From Paenibacillus paeoniae (lineage in GTDB: Bacteria; Bacillota; Bacilli; Paenibacillales; Paenibacillaceae), in assembly GCF_003388735.1 (NCBI RefSeq), contig NZ_QUBQ01000007.1:124001-188000 (forward strand): a stretch of DNA of 64,000 nucleotides, given 5' to 3'. Positions within the stretch are counted from its first letter, which is position 1. Each line of letters opens with the position of its first letter. The notes beneath the pieces are model-generated. The model ran no database searches. It had not been told where the DNA came from and saw nothing but the letters and a program-made list of their open reading frames with translations. The position numbers and the translations under genes were made by a program. This document shows, one piece after another, positions 33,231 to 43,074 of the stretch.

Positions 33231-35174
33231 CTACAATTGTTTAATGAATGGGAGCTTTACATGCTGGGCAAAAAGGCTTGTATATTGCTTTCTATAGCGC
33301 TTGCGAATATCTTCATTATCTGCATGAATAAGCATTAAGGAAAATAAGTGATGCCCATTAGGGTTTAACTTTATAGCTTCCTCAAGGAAAGGCACAGCGT
33401 CAGCGGAATATCCACTATTAATATGAAGATGTGCAAGATTAATATATCCCGAATCATCCATTTTATTTTGTTCGAGCAGCAAATTATAAAAAGAGACAGC
33501 CAAATTCGTTTCGAAATTATGGTAAAAATAATTAGCCAGCAAACTGATGACCAACGGATGATTAAGTTGATCAATGTAGATATCGAATAAATCAAACTGT
33601 TTCAATTCGAACAGAGTGGATAGCAATGTATGCACCGTTGTTACATTTTGGACGATATCTTGTTGGGCAATTGTGTTGTTAATAATTTTTTGATACATAC
33701 TCAGTTGTTGTTCGGCTTTTATTTGATTTTCGTTATACACTAACATGTCAATGAAAGGATTTTGCCACTTTAATGTGGCAATCATTATTGCTAGATTAAT
33801 TTTGGGATTGTCAGCGTTATCCGGCTGGAGTTTCAAAAGTGCTTCCTTAAACTGCTGCTCGCTACTATTAATAATGGACGAAAACAGGAGATCCTCTATT
33901 GAGATTAATGATCTGTTTTCAATTTTGTTTTCATAATATTTTGCAATCTCTTTATTGCCATGAGACAGAAATATCTTATGCAATAATATAAAGTCCCGTT
34001 GTGTTTGATTAATTATGATTTTATTTATTGTCGTTATGACGGCAGATTCAGATTCCTTTAATAACAAAACGGTGATTAACGTATTTAATGTTTGAAAATC
34101 ATGTGAATTGGCTTGAAGAATTTTAATGCAATAATATACAATCTCTTCTTTGTTCTGTTCTACTTTAGCTATTTTTAGCAGACGGGATAGCGGTACGATA
34201 GACCCGTAAGACGGATTGATCAGAAAGAAGCGGTCTGTCTTCCTTGATAAAGCCTCAGCATTATGAAACGCTGTTAGAAGTGATTCTTTTGCCAATGAGT
34301 AATGGCCGGCGTATTCATAGAGGCTACCTTTGAATGCATGATATTCAGGATAATCCGGGTAATGGCTGAAGACTTGGTGAAGAATTTCCCAGGCATCATG
34401 TACTCTGTTAAACTTCATATAGATGGTGAACATTTGACTGGCGCAATCCAAAATCCATGGGTTGTTAGGAGCAGCTTTTTTAAATGCTCTTTCATAACTG
34501 TATAATGCTTTTTTATAATCTCCCTTTGTTGCATATTCATTACCAATTGTAAAATAATCGTAGGGGATAAAGCCGCTACTTTGTTTAAGCTCTGAAAATA
34601 TAGCTTGATTACGATTGTGCTTGTCTTTTTTCTGCACCGTATCTTTTAAATAGCCAGTATGGTAAACCGTGATGGGAGAAACGGTAGTTGATAGAAGGAT
34701 GCCATTAGCATCAACTACTTGTTCATGTATGGGACGAAAATAATGAATGCCCTGGTTATTAGGGAATAAACGAACCATCGTGCTTTCCGTAACATTAGCA
34801 TTCCGAATGGATTCGCCTACATAGCTTATAATAGAGATAGAATAAACCTTATTCTGCTCAATCTGTTCGTTCTCAATAAATTTCTTGAATCGCTCACAGT
34901 CATCAGTGTTTAAATACTCATCTGCATCGAGGACAAGAATCCACTTACCTGTAGCATAGCTAAGGCTTTTATTGCGAGCTGCAGAAAAGTCATTGCTCCA
35001 TTTAAAATCGAAAACATGTTCAGTATATTTATAAGCGATTTCCTTCGTTAGATCTGTTGATCCAGTATCCACAATAATGATCTCATCGGCTAAGCCACTT
35101 ATGCTGCTAAGACATCTATCTATTGTTTCTTCTTCATCTTTAACAATCATACATAACGAGAGAAGTTTTTCCAC
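33231..35174 (-). CDS. Family-2 glycosyltransferase with TPR repeats
   Basis: The ~647-residue protein has an N-terminal GT-A domain: LCMIVKDEEETIDRCLSS, IIVDTGSTDLTKEIA, and the metal-binding motif LVLDADEYLN near residue 90. The rest is tetratricopeptide-like helix pairs (for example YKKALYSYERAFKKAAPNN and SYGYINLAHLHINSGYS-like repeats). This architecture is common next to flagellar genes. GTG 35174 is chosen as start since AGGAG (35189-35185) is 10 bases before it; the ATG at 35183 is only one base away. It is transcribed apart from the operon behind it, whose terminator is at 35277. The acceptor is unknown; flagellin is a reasonable guess. Confidence 0.87.
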   Translation of the reverse strand: MEKLLSLCMIVKDEEETIDRCLSSISGLADEIIIVDTGSTDLTKEIAYKYTEHVFDFKWSNDFSAARNKSLSYATGKWILVLDADEYLNTDDCERFKKFIENEQIEQNKVYSISIISYVGESIRNANVTESTMVRLFPNNQGIHYFRPIHEQVVDANGILLSTTVSPITVYHTGYLKDTVQKKDKHNRNQAIFSELKQSSGFIPYDYFTIGNEYATKGDYKKALYSYERAFKKAAPNNPWILDCASQMFTIYMKFNRVHDAWEILHQVFSHYPDYPEYHAFKGSLYEYAGHYSLAKESLLTAFHNAEALSRKTDRFFLINPSYGSIVPLSRLLKIAKVEQNKEEIVYYCIKILQANSHDFQTLNTLITVLLLKESESAVITTINKIIINQTQRDFILLHKIFLSHGNKEIAKYYENKIENRSLISIEDLLFSSIINSSEQQFKEALLKLQPDNADNPKINLAIMIATLKWQNPFIDMLVYNENQIKAEQQLSMYQKIINNTIAQQDIVQNVTTVHTLLSTLFELKQFDLFDIYIDQLNHPLVISLLANYFYHNFETNLAVSFYNLLLEQNKMDDSGYINLAHLHINSGYSADAVPFLEEAIKLNPNGHHLFSLMLIHADNEDIRKRYRKQYTSLFAQHVKLPFIKQL

Positions 35175-35276
35175 GTGTGTCATTCTCCTGACTTAAAGTA
35201 GTATACATTTATTATCGTCATATTGGGGGAATACGTTAGCCATTAAAGGATAAGAGGGGGTGAGAATACCACCTCT

Positions 35277-35323
35277 AAAAAAGACAGCCAAACTGACTTA
35301 AAATATAAAGTCAATTTCGCTGT
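35277..35323 (-). terminator. Terminator of the minus-strand glycan operon
   Basis: On the minus strand a 16-bp stem with one mismatch and one wobble closes an 8-base loop and ends in CTTTTTT. It marks the end of the long operon from 46923 to 35332. Confidence 0.85.
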
Positions 35324-35331
35324 GCTGTTAT

Positions 35332-36480
35332 TTATTCTAGACCACGGGACTTCATAACCAGTGTATAGCCCTCTCGCATTGTAATTCCCCCGAAATAACG
35401 CATATGGAATTCATAAAGAGGAAAGGTTTGAATAATATCCGAAATCTCGCTCGCATGACGGAATCCAGAGAGGAGGATAGTGGGATTGTTGTTAGCGATC
35501 ATCTTAGATGCGCCACGCAGAGCCTCAATATGCCCACTGGTCATATCCAGATGGATGATGGTAGGGAGCAGCTCATCGACCAGCATATCTAATGGGATTG
35601 TATTTGCGTGTGCTGGCTTATATTCCTCTTGATCCATAAATCTTGTAAAGAAAATCTTTTCGTCAAAATCAGTTTCTGTCATGTCGTTTGAAAGAAGATT
35701 TGGAAAAATCAAAATTTTATAAGATTGCGTACTATGGAAATACTCTTTCGTTTTGATTCGACCTACCCAGGTTGGCTCAAACAGATAGGCTTCTTTTAAT
35801 TGTGAAATCTTGTTTAAGTAGGTATCCTTATCATCTTGAAATCCGGACCGGCAATGAATCAGAGAATCTTCGTTTCCAGCCTGAACAAGGTCATTGTTGA
35901 GGATTTCCCCGTCTAACGATTTATAACTACCAAGAATATTACAATGGTCTAGCTTGCTTGAGAGGAAGGAATAAATAAAATCCTCGAATCGTGCTTTTGA
36001 TTTGTCATCGGAGAATTTGTCCAGCGTCATTAGCAAACGCGCTTCATTCTGCTGTACATCCTCAACCCATCTTTTTGGAAGTGAGCGAGGACGAAAATCG
36101 ATATTCAAGAAAAATATTTGCCGATATCCAATTGTGGACAAACGCGTTACAAAATCTTTGTAAAAGGTAGCTATTGACCAAATCGCTACCACACAAATAG
36201 CATGAGGTCCAGCCTTTTGGATTGCCTCTTCAGGCGTCAGCACGGGGATATCCATAATTGATGTACCAGCCTTGGTCGGGTCGCTATCTGTAATACAAAG
36301 GGGGAGAATTTTTTCAGCAAATAAGGACTTCAATGTATCGCTGCAAGTTGCCCCGGCCCCGTAAATAATCAAGGGAGCATCAGAAGGTATAAGCCGCTTT
36401 GCCAGCTCCTCAATTGTAATAAATCGTTTCTCAAACGGACTCTTTCCACTTTTTATATTCGTATGTAATGCACTAGTCAT
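35332..36480 (-). CDS. FkbM-like protein with N-terminal Rossmann module
   Basis: The 382-residue protein starts with a small nucleotide-binding-like module (PLIIYGAGATCSDTLKSLF, then ITDSDPTKAGTSIMDIPV). A C-terminal half laid out like FkbM methyltransferases follows (IIHLDMTSGHIEALRGASKMI and LYEFHMRYFGG). The usual FkbM motifs 'DVEGxE' and 'DCGAYDGD' are changed here to DMTSGH and to an unclear segment, so binding of S-adenosylmethionine is uncertain. It may be a divergent or inactive methyltransferase. It is the last gene of the operon; its ATG overlaps the previous stop by 4 bases. Confidence 0.7.
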   Translation of the reverse strand: MTSALHTNIKSGKSPFEKRFITIEELAKRLIPSDAPLIIYGAGATCSDTLKSLFAEKILPLCITDSDPTKAGTSIMDIPVLTPEEAIQKAGPHAICVVAIWSIATFYKDFVTRLSTIGYRQIFFLNIDFRPRSLPKRWVEDVQQNEARLLMTLDKFSDDKSKARFEDFIYSFLSSKLDHCNILGSYKSLDGEILNNDLVQAGNEDSLIHCRSGFQDDKDTYLNKISQLKEAYLFEPTWVGRIKTKEYFHSTQSYKILIFPNLLSNDMTETDFDEKIFFTRFMDQEEYKPAHANTIPLDMLVDELLPTIIHLDMTSGHIEALRGASKMIANNNPTILLSGFRHASEISDIIQTFPLYEFHMRYFGGITMREGYTLVMKSRGLE

Positions 36481-37931
36481 AGCATTGGCTCCTTATCTAT
36501 TGTTCCATTAACAAGTAAAGGACAATACTGATGAATGAATGGAGCTTCTTCCTCAATAAATTTATTGATCATCGCGGACGAGATTCGCTCGCTGCTTTTG
36601 CCGTCCATCGGGCCCAGATAATATTTATCAGTTTCGGTGACGGGGCGCATCATTGCTGAGTAGTTGCAAATTAAAGCCTCAACAAATGGGTAAGCTTCTT
36701 CCAGTCCTGAGGCTAGATTTGTCTGGGACCAGAATGCAATATTGAGTTCGTCTTCCTGCGCGTCGAAAATTAATGCAGGACGTTGGGATGGGAGGTATTG
36801 ACGATAAAGCGAGCTGTAATCGCCAATATACGCATCAGCAAATGATAATGCAGGATAGCTGTCCGGATTCTGATCCAAGAAAACCCTCGCATTTAATTCC
36901 GCAAAGAAAGGCTGAAACTCAGGCAAATAACATAATGGATGTGGTCTTAATATTATGATAATGGAACAGTATCGGTCACAGAGGTCGGAAATAACCTGTA
37001 AAACCTTTGATATTTTTTTTCTAGTTTCTGCTCTATTTATTGATGTATCGTCATTAGTCTTTGGGTTGATATTCCACAAAATAACTGTCCTACTCTCATC
37101 CGGTTTTGCCCATTCCTCGGGAATCGCAACTGTGCTATCACCCGAGTAGATTCCATAAGATAGATCTATAAGTGGGTGACCAGTAACGATATCTTGTTGA
37201 CCCCAAGAAATGCTATTACGAGAGAATTCAGAAGTCCTGAATTGAAGCCAAGTATATGGGGTTATCGTATATTGGCTGTTGTATCGTATTAGATCGTCCG
37301 GATTAAATGTATATTCTAAAAACATAGTCCGATTAATAATTGATGTTAGAGTTGACTGTTGTAAATGTAAAGGCTTTGTGAATACATGATTATGGTACGA
37401 AAAAAACAGCATATCAGGCAATATATGAAAAACTTCGTATTCATAGTACGGGATATAATCTATGCAGGAGGACTTTAAATATTCGACTAATTGCGCATGC
37501 TGTCCGCTAGAGTGATAAATATCCATGGGATAGTAATCTGTAGCTACGATACGCAATTCAACAAAGTCATATTTTTTTAATTGTTCATAGACAAGTAAAC
37601 AGTAAACTGCAGACACAGGTCTGGCAAAAAGCAAATCAATTCTTATCTTTACAGGTATGTCACGTTTTATAGTAATTAATAGCTGCTCGACATAGCCAAT
37701 CAAATATGATGATGATACTGTGTCGAGAAAGCCCAGGATTTTGTTCAAGCACTTCAGAAGTTGTGCTTTCGCAATAGAATCCTGCATCTCGTCTTCAGAA
37801 ATTTTATGGTGTAGGTCTGCCAGTATTCCTTTGATCCAAAGTCTCGTAACGCTGTTTAATTGCTCATTTTCAAGCATTGCTATGATCGACTGACATTCCT
37901 GAATTGCTACCTTATACCAACGATAGTGCAT
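36477..37931 (-). CDS. CDP-glycerol glycerophosphotransferase-like protein
   Basis: The 484-residue protein resembles the GT-B fold of TagB/TagF-type polymerases. It has a Rossmann-like first half (RIDLLFARPVSAVYCLLV) and a second half with IIILRPHPLCYLPEF and DAYIGDYSSLYRQYL, where the family has its conserved HP and 'D-x-S-S' residues. Such enzymes move glycerol-phosphate or similar units from a CDP donor. Sequence is diverged, so the transferred group is not predictable. Start ATG is 8 bases after GAGGG. It overlaps the next gene by 4 bases. Compare the protein at 48217, which has the same core motifs. Confidence 0.7.
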   Translation of the reverse strand: MHYRWYKVAIQECQSIIAMLENEQLNSVTRLWIKGILADLHHKISEDEMQDSIAKAQLLKCLNKILGFLDTVSSSYLIGYVEQLLITIKRDIPVKIRIDLLFARPVSAVYCLLVYEQLKKYDFVELRIVATDYYPMDIYHSSGQHAQLVEYLKSSCIDYIPYYEYEVFHILPDMLFFSYHNHVFTKPLHLQQSTLTSIINRTMFLEYTFNPDDLIRYNSQYTITPYTWLQFRTSEFSRNSISWGQQDIVTGHPLIDLSYGIYSGDSTVAIPEEWAKPDESRTVILWNINPKTNDDTSINRAETRKKISKVLQVISDLCDRYCSIIIILRPHPLCYLPEFQPFFAELNARVFLDQNPDSYPALSFADAYIGDYSSLYRQYLPSQRPALIFDAQEDELNIAFWSQTNLASGLEEAYPFVEALICNYSAMMRPVTETDKYYLGPMDGKSSERISSAMINKFIEEEAPFIHQYCPLLVNGTIDKEPML

Positions 37932-37955
37932 GCTCGTTCCCTCATTTTAAATTAT

Positions 37956-38678
37956 TTAAGCCATATCATATCCGCCATCGATCGGAATTACTGCCCCATT
38001 AATATAGCCATTGTTTAAAACGCTGAAACAGAAATCCGCTATTTCTTTGGGCTGGGCAAATCGATGAAGTGCGATTTTATTTTCAATTCGCTGTCTATGA
38101 TCCGGGGCTTTACCTGCTTGTGCGGGAGTTTCTACAAACCCTGGGCAAACAGCATTGATCCTTACCTTCTTTGACTCATAAATTTTAACCATGCTGCGAC
38201 AGAGCATATGAAGGGCCGCCTTTGAAACGCCATAGCTTACTGAGATGGCATGTGGGTAAATGCCCATCACCGCACCAATACAGACAACAGAACCGCTCTC
38301 CGCCATGTGATCATATAAGCGCTGCATTAAGAAGAAGGGCATATTTACATTCATGTCCATCACATGCTGCCATTGCTCGGGTGTGACTTGGAGAAAATCG
38401 GTTTTATCTGTCACATAGCTGTTAAGAATGAGATAGTCCAATTGCGGGCATAGCTTTGAAACAGCTTCACCTACAATATTTACTCCCTCTAATTTGGACA
38501 TATCTGCCTTGATCATGGCATAATTGCTGCTGACGGTGGAAAGTATCTTTTTTGCCGCTTGAGCGTTTTCCTCACTATGAGCGAAGTTTACAAACACAAA
38601 GCAGCCTTCCTCTAATAGCCTCTTGGCAATAGCAAGTCCAATTCCGGCGGTTGATCCTGTAACTAGTGCATACTTCAC
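37956..38678 (-). CDS. SDR-family oxidoreductase
   Basis: The 240-residue classical short-chain dehydrogenase has the cofactor motif VTGSTAGIGLAIA, an NSYV segment in place of the usual NNAG, and the catalytic SYGVSKAALH (Tyr-x-x-x-Lys). PGFVETPAQ follows the active site, and the end INGAVIPIDGGYDM is typical of FabG-like enzymes. Basic-residue pattern suggests NADP(H). It lies four bases after the 352-residue glycosyltransferase gene and so belongs to sugar processing by context; the substrate is unknown. Confidence 0.88.
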   Translation of the reverse strand: MKYALVTGSTAGIGLAIAKRLLEEGCFVFVNFAHSEENAQAAKKILSTVSSNYAMIKADMSKLEGVNIVGEAVSKLCPQLDYLILNSYVTDKTDFLQVTPEQWQHVMDMNVNMPFFLMQRLYDHMAESGSVVCIGAVMGIYPHAISVSYGVSKAALHMLCRSMVKIYESKKVRINAVCPGFVETPAQAGKAPDHRQRIENKIALHRFAQPKEIADFCFSVLNNGYINGAVIPIDGGYDMA

Positions 38679-38681
38679 AAG

Positions 38682-39740
38682 TCAGCCCTTCTTTTCAATA
38701 ACATTTTTATAGTATAGCTGCCATTCAAGCAGCTTGTCTTTTCCCATGGAGACGGATTCAGCAAATCTTTTGAAATTATTTAAAGCAGACGCATCCATAT
38801 GTGACTGTATAGCAAATTCACTTAGTATATTTGGCTGCAAGGCAATTTCAATGTAAGGCTGCATTTCAAGATTTGATATTAATTGAGCAACGAAATCACA
38901 GGCCTCTTCCAAAGTGCGGTTTTTAATTTTATACATGAATAATGCATTGGTAACCATTCTTAGTGAAGCGATGGCAATAAGGTTATCGCCTTCAGAAATA
39001 CGACCCGCACATTTGTTGAAAGCATCCCAACGCAACTGAAAATCTTGCTGAAGTTGTTTTGTGTCTATCGAATACATTTGAGAGCTTTGGCGATTATAGT
39101 AGATATAATAGGCCTTCTCTGTAGAACCAGCGGACACGGCTAGCGAAAAACAATTCGCATTAAAAACGGAGTCTTCGCCAATTATTATTTTTTCATTAAA
39201 AAACAATTCATGCTGATCCAGAAACGACTTGCGATATAATTTATTCCAAACAAAGTAGGCCTGATTCGACAATACCCACTTATACATAAAATCCTGTCGC
39301 GAGGTTTGCGGAATACGTGTAATCTCATTAGGATACAGCATGTGGACTTGCAATGCCTTTGCATCAGCATTGTCTCTCCATATACCGCTTACTGCGATAT
39401 CGAGTGAATGAGTAGAAGCAAAGGAATATAGGTCAGCAAACATCTCTGGCATTACATAGTCATCGGAATCGACGAATCCGATATATTCACCCGTCGCATG
39501 ACGTAGACCAATATTACGAACCGCACTAGCCCCTTGAACGTTGGAATGCAGCAATTTCATTCGACTATCTTTTTCACAATAGGCTTCTGCAATTTTACAG
39601 CTTTCTTGACTAGATTTTCTGTCTATTACAAGAAGAATTTCCGCATGAACAAGTGTTTGTCTAGACAGAGAATCAAGACAGCGGGGTAGGTAGCGTTCTG
39701 TATTATATATAGGCACAATAATGCTTACGTAAGGTGTCAT
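38682..39740 (-). CDS. Family-2 glycosyltransferase
   Basis: The 352-residue GT-A enzyme shows VSIIVPIYNTERYLPRCLDS, the SAVRNIGLRHATGEYIGFVD segment and the DxD-type FVDSDDYV motif. The C-terminal part is helical with no membrane segment. ATG 39740 is chosen because the AGAGG site is about 10 bases before it, and it overlaps the previous stop in an ATGA arrangement; the upstream ATG 39749 touches the site. Donor and acceptor sugars are unknown. Confidence 0.88.
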   Translation of the reverse strand: MTPYVSIIVPIYNTERYLPRCLDSLSRQTLVHAEILLVIDRKSSQESCKIAEAYCEKDSRMKLLHSNVQGASAVRNIGLRHATGEYIGFVDSDDYVMPEMFADLYSFASTHSLDIAVSGIWRDNADAKALQVHMLYPNEITRIPQTSRQDFMYKWVLSNQAYFVWNKLYRKSFLDQHELFFNEKIIIGEDSVFNANCFSLAVSAGSTEKAYYIYYNRQSSQMYSIDTKQLQQDFQLRWDAFNKCAGRISEGDNLIAIASLRMVTNALFMYKIKNRTLEEACDFVAQLISNLEMQPYIEIALQPNILSEFAIQSHMDASALNNFKRFAESVSMGKDKLLEWQLYYKNVIEKKG

Positions 39741-40777
39741 GAAAACCATCCTCTGTCAAGCGCAATCTTCTCTTTGTTCAAGCATAAATCAATGAGTTCA
39801 TGAAATAGCTGCTCCTGTGCTGCATCAATGTTATGAATCCGACAATAGCTGTTTAAATACCCTTCCTTCAAGCAAAGAGATAAGTAATGCTCAACTTTAT
39901 CTCCAGATAGGAAGCTCGTTATAGATTCCTGCAGCTTATCAGCCGAAACCTCGGCCAATTGTCCGTAAAAAACAATGCTCCTGATTCTGGTAAAGGCATA
40001 AATTCCAAGTATAGGTTTTTCATAGCCCTTCCCGACAGACTGCAGATATTTTCTGGCAGAGTCGAAGACGGTATAAAAAATCTCCCCATGATTGGCAAGT
40101 CGCGCACCTTGGCGTACAGCAGAGTCGTCTCTTTGAATATAGTTGTATAAAGACTTTCCAATATGTGATATTCTCGGCATATAACAATTCAGCATAAGAT
40201 TAAACAAGTGATCTTCACTGTATCTCGTATCTGCGAAGCGTATGCCAGTATCGCGGATAAATTGTCTTCGATATAAGCGAGACCATAAATAGTTGTTTGG
40301 TTTGGGAGCGGCACTATACTGGAAATAATAATTTGCAAAGTTGTCGTCTGTAAGTATAAACGTATCATTCTCCAGACATGAGAATGACGGTATATCATGA
40401 TCAGGATAAATCATATTAAAATCACAAACCACAATATCAGCATTCTCAGTTATTGCTACGGAATACATAGTTTCCAGCATATCCGGCTCTAAAGTATCGT
40501 CTGTGTCAGCAAAAGCAATATACGGTGACCTGGCCATGTCCAGGCCATAGTTCCTGCCTATGCCAGGCGGGGCAAAGGCATGCTTTACATAACGAAATCT
40601 ATCGTCACTTCTTGCATACGATTGAGCAATTTCGGCGGTGTTGTCTGTTGATTCAGAATCTGCAATAATGACCTCGAACTCAGTAAATGTTTGTTTCTTA
40701 ATGGAGTCCAGGCAACGTTCCAAATATTGCTCTGCATTCCATGCCGGGATCACAATGCTGATTTTTGGCGTTATCAT
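39737..40777 (-). CDS. Family-2 glycosyltransferase
   Basis: The 346-residue GT-A enzyme shows ISIVIPAWNAEQYLERCLDS, IIADSESTDNTAEIA and the metal-binding IAFADTDDTLEPDM. RYSEDHLFNLML near residue 190 fits the acceptor-side 'ED' motif. It is most like its downstream neighbour in layout. It overlaps the LicC-like gene before it (40774-41487) by 4 bases. Specificity is unknown. Confidence 0.88.
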   Translation of the reverse strand: MITPKISIVIPAWNAEQYLERCLDSIKKQTFTEFEVIIADSESTDNTAEIAQSYARSDDRFRYVKHAFAPPGIGRNYGLDMARSPYIAFADTDDTLEPDMLETMYSVAITENADIVVCDFNMIYPDHDIPSFSCLENDTFILTDDNFANYYFQYSAAPKPNNYLWSRLYRRQFIRDTGIRFADTRYSEDHLFNLMLNCYMPRISHIGKSLYNYIQRDDSAVRQGARLANHGEIFYTVFDSARKYLQSVGKGYEKPILGIYAFTRIRSIVFYGQLAEVSADKLQESITSFLSGDKVEHYLSLCLKEGYLNSYCRIHNIDAAQEQLFHELIDLCLNKEKIALDRGWFS

Positions 40778-41487
40778 TTCACTAGTTTCCTTTCCCTGTA
40801 TTCTAAAATACGTTGATAGTCCTCAATGTAATCAATTTCTGCCCAGAAGTGACCCGAAATATCACTTGTCCAAATGTTGCGAGCCGGTATCATATTATAA
40901 AGGATTTGTTCCCACCAGGCGTTATGGCGCTGAGCTTCTATCATATATTCTAATTCTGACTTAAATTCACGTATAAATGGGCCTTGAATTTTTGCAAGTC
41001 CAACATATTCGCAATTAGCTATATTTTTATCTAAGCCTTTGCCAAATTCACGTACCGCACCATTCTCAACACGAAAGAGATAGTCACCTTGTTCAACTCT
41101 GCTAGAGTCACAAAGCATAACACAGTCACGCGGGTCTTCTAATAAAAGAGGGAGGAGGTTTTTCTCCCAAAAAACGTCTGCATTGCCCAGAATAATGGAG
41201 TCTCCATGTAACTGCTCCTTAGCAAACCATAGAGAGGACAGGCTGTTGGTTACCAAATAGAAATAATTTACATGATAATTTACAGGCAGTCCTTTAAGAG
41301 CATTAATTATTAGTTCTTTATTGTATCCGACAACAATATGCACTTCGATTCCATGATCCAGCAGCATCTGAACCGTATGACGAATTAATGTTGTACCGCC
41401 AATATCTAAAGTGCATTTGCAGTTTCCATCAATTTCTCTGCTGATTCTTGTACCGCGGCCTGCAGCCATCAGGATTGCTTTTGTCAT
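40774..41487 (-). CDS. LicC-like sugar/alcohol-phosphate nucleotidyltransferase
   Basis: The 237-residue enzyme carries the nucleotidyltransferase signature MAAGRGTRISREI and a conserved Lys in CKCTLDIGG. SIILGNADVFWEK follows as the metal site, and HFWAEIDYIEDYQRILEY closes the protein. The C-terminal 'E-I-D-x-x-x-D' is typical of LicC-type cytidylyltransferases. A CDP-activated alcohol would suit the glycerophosphotransferase-like proteins in the same island (inference). It starts 12 bases after the 511-residue glycosyltransferase gene. Confidence 0.82.
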   Translation of the reverse strand: MTKAILMAAGRGTRISREIDGNCKCTLDIGGTTLIRHTVQMLLDHGIEVHIVVGYNKELIINALKGLPVNYHVNYFYLVTNSLSSLWFAKEQLHGDSIILGNADVFWEKNLLPLLLEDPRDCVMLCDSSRVEQGDYLFRVENGAVREFGKGLDKNIANCEYVGLAKIQGPFIREFKSELEYMIEAQRHNAWWEQILYNMIPARNIWTSDISGHFWAEIDYIEDYQRILEYRERKLVK

Positions 41488-41499
41488 AAGAGTCGCTCC

Positions 41500-43035
41500 C
41501 TAAAGAAAATATTCGACAAAATCTTTTTGCAATGTATATCCATACCGCTGCAACCTACTGGTAACCTCCGGAAAGTGCCTGTCCATTGAAACAAGAATAT
41601 AATATAAATCGGATTGTCCATCTAATTCGTCAATACTCATTGCTTGAGGAGCATCAAGTCTTATACCAAGCTCCTGCATGCGCTGGTCAACAATGCGATA
41701 TGTATCAAACTCTTGATTTTGTAAAGTATGCTCCAATAATTGTCCATTCCAGCCGTATCCCCAAATGACAGGAGTTCGGCCCTTTACATTTACCTGAAAT
41801 ACGACTGCAGCTTCGTTTGTATCAGGCGGCAGTAAGGACGATAAATCATCGCGCCCCAACCGACGTCTAAATATTTTAAGCGCATCTCCATAAGTGAAGG
41901 AATCCTTTTCTTTCCCCTGCAGCAGATGCAATTCCTCTTCATCAAGCGTTTGATAGAGCGCAGCCAGATTTTTTTGCTCAAGCTGAATACTTTGTACAAC
42001 CGCAAGGCTTTGATTGTTTTGATTTTTTTCTTTAAGATTCGTAATGGAAAGATTAGTTCCTTCTCTACGATACAACAGAAGAGCTTCCGCCAAATTCGCA
42101 GTTTTTAATGAGAAAGCGACGCGAGCAAATAATTCGGTATCTTCAGCAAGAACGTCTTCATTATACCAGAGACTATTCTTCATAAATTTCGCTTTACGCC
42201 ACATCACTGTAGGATGAAGAAAATTGCAATATTTTAACGACCGGCATTGGAGCTCTTTATGCTCTAGTGGAAAAGGACTGTAGTTCCAATTGTTCGTCGT
42301 TCCAAAAGCACGGTATTGAGTTCCGCAAAAATCGATATCCGGGTTCATCAGGAAAAACTCTATTTGTTTCATAAATCGTTCTGGATGGGCAATGTCATCT
42401 GAATCCATCCGGGCAATAAACTCGCCTCTAGCTTGCTTGATTCCGATATTTAGAGAGGCCCCCAGGCGAATTTTCGCAGTTTCTTGAACAACTATCGTGC
42501 GTTTGTCGTTAAAAATAGATAGTATACAATCCAGGGGATCATCATTCTGATATCCATTCACAATAATCAGCTCAAAGTCCTGGTATGTCTGCTCGTAAAG
42601 GGATCGCAAAGCTTCCCATAGGTACTGCTGCGCCCGATGGACGGGAAGTATGACACTAACGACAGGAGTAATGGATACTGGTTCTGTTCCTTTAACAAGC
42701 AACTCCTTTGCCTGAAAAAAGCTTAGCTCAATTAAATCTTTCAACCTTACCGAATCATTGGCTCCCGGGAACAGATGATGCTCATCAAAAAAATGATGAA
42801 TGTCTTTTGTAACACTTACCCATATCTCATGGAGCATAGAATACGCTTGCGCCGATGGCATTTTATTCACTAATGTCAGGAAGCTTCGTTTGAGTAAATA
42901 ATCAAATTCCTGATATGCTTGAAGAATATCAGCGAATGCGTATCTATCCCAGTGTCCGGTCATATTTTGAATAAGCACAAGTAGCTGCTCGTCGTTCTCA
43001 GAAGATGCGCATTCATTTTGACTAAGCCGTTTCAA
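41500..43035 (-). CDS. Family-2 glycosyltransferase with C-terminal Rossmann module
   Basis: The 511-residue protein has ~130 helical residues first, then a GT-A domain (VSVILPVHRAQQYLWEALRS, ASLNIGIKQARGEFIARMDS with ARMDSDDIA as the metal motif). The last ~85 residues form a small nucleotide-binding-like module (TPVIWGYGWNGQLLEHTLQ, IVDQRMQELGIRLDAPQAM). That module recurs at the N-terminus of three other proteins of the island. Donor and acceptor are unknown. It is 39 bases after gmhA. Confidence 0.82.
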   Translation of the reverse strand: MKRLSQNECASSENDEQLLVLIQNMTGHWDRYAFADILQAYQEFDYLLKRSFLTLVNKMPSAQAYSMLHEIWVSVTKDIHHFFDEHHLFPGANDSVRLKDLIELSFFQAKELLVKGTEPVSITPVVSVILPVHRAQQYLWEALRSLYEQTYQDFELIIVNGYQNDDPLDCILSIFNDKRTIVVQETAKIRLGASLNIGIKQARGEFIARMDSDDIAHPERFMKQIEFFLMNPDIDFCGTQYRAFGTTNNWNYSPFPLEHKELQCRSLKYCNFLHPTVMWRKAKFMKNSLWYNEDVLAEDTELFARVAFSLKTANLAEALLLYRREGTNLSITNLKEKNQNNQSLAVVQSIQLEQKNLAALYQTLDEEELHLLQGKEKDSFTYGDALKIFRRRLGRDDLSSLLPPDTNEAAVVFQVNVKGRTPVIWGYGWNGQLLEHTLQNQEFDTYRIVDQRMQELGIRLDAPQAMSIDELDGQSDLYYILVSMDRHFPEVTSRLQRYGYTLQKDFVEYFL

Positions 43036-43074
43036 ACAAAGACCTCCTCGATTAAGGTATACCTGGTAGTTTAA

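Noticed and set aside
35240..35276. An AGAGG...CCTCT hairpin just before the minus-strand glycosyltransferase gene.
   Set aside because: On either strand the T-run is on the wrong side for a terminator. It may simply be part of the leader.
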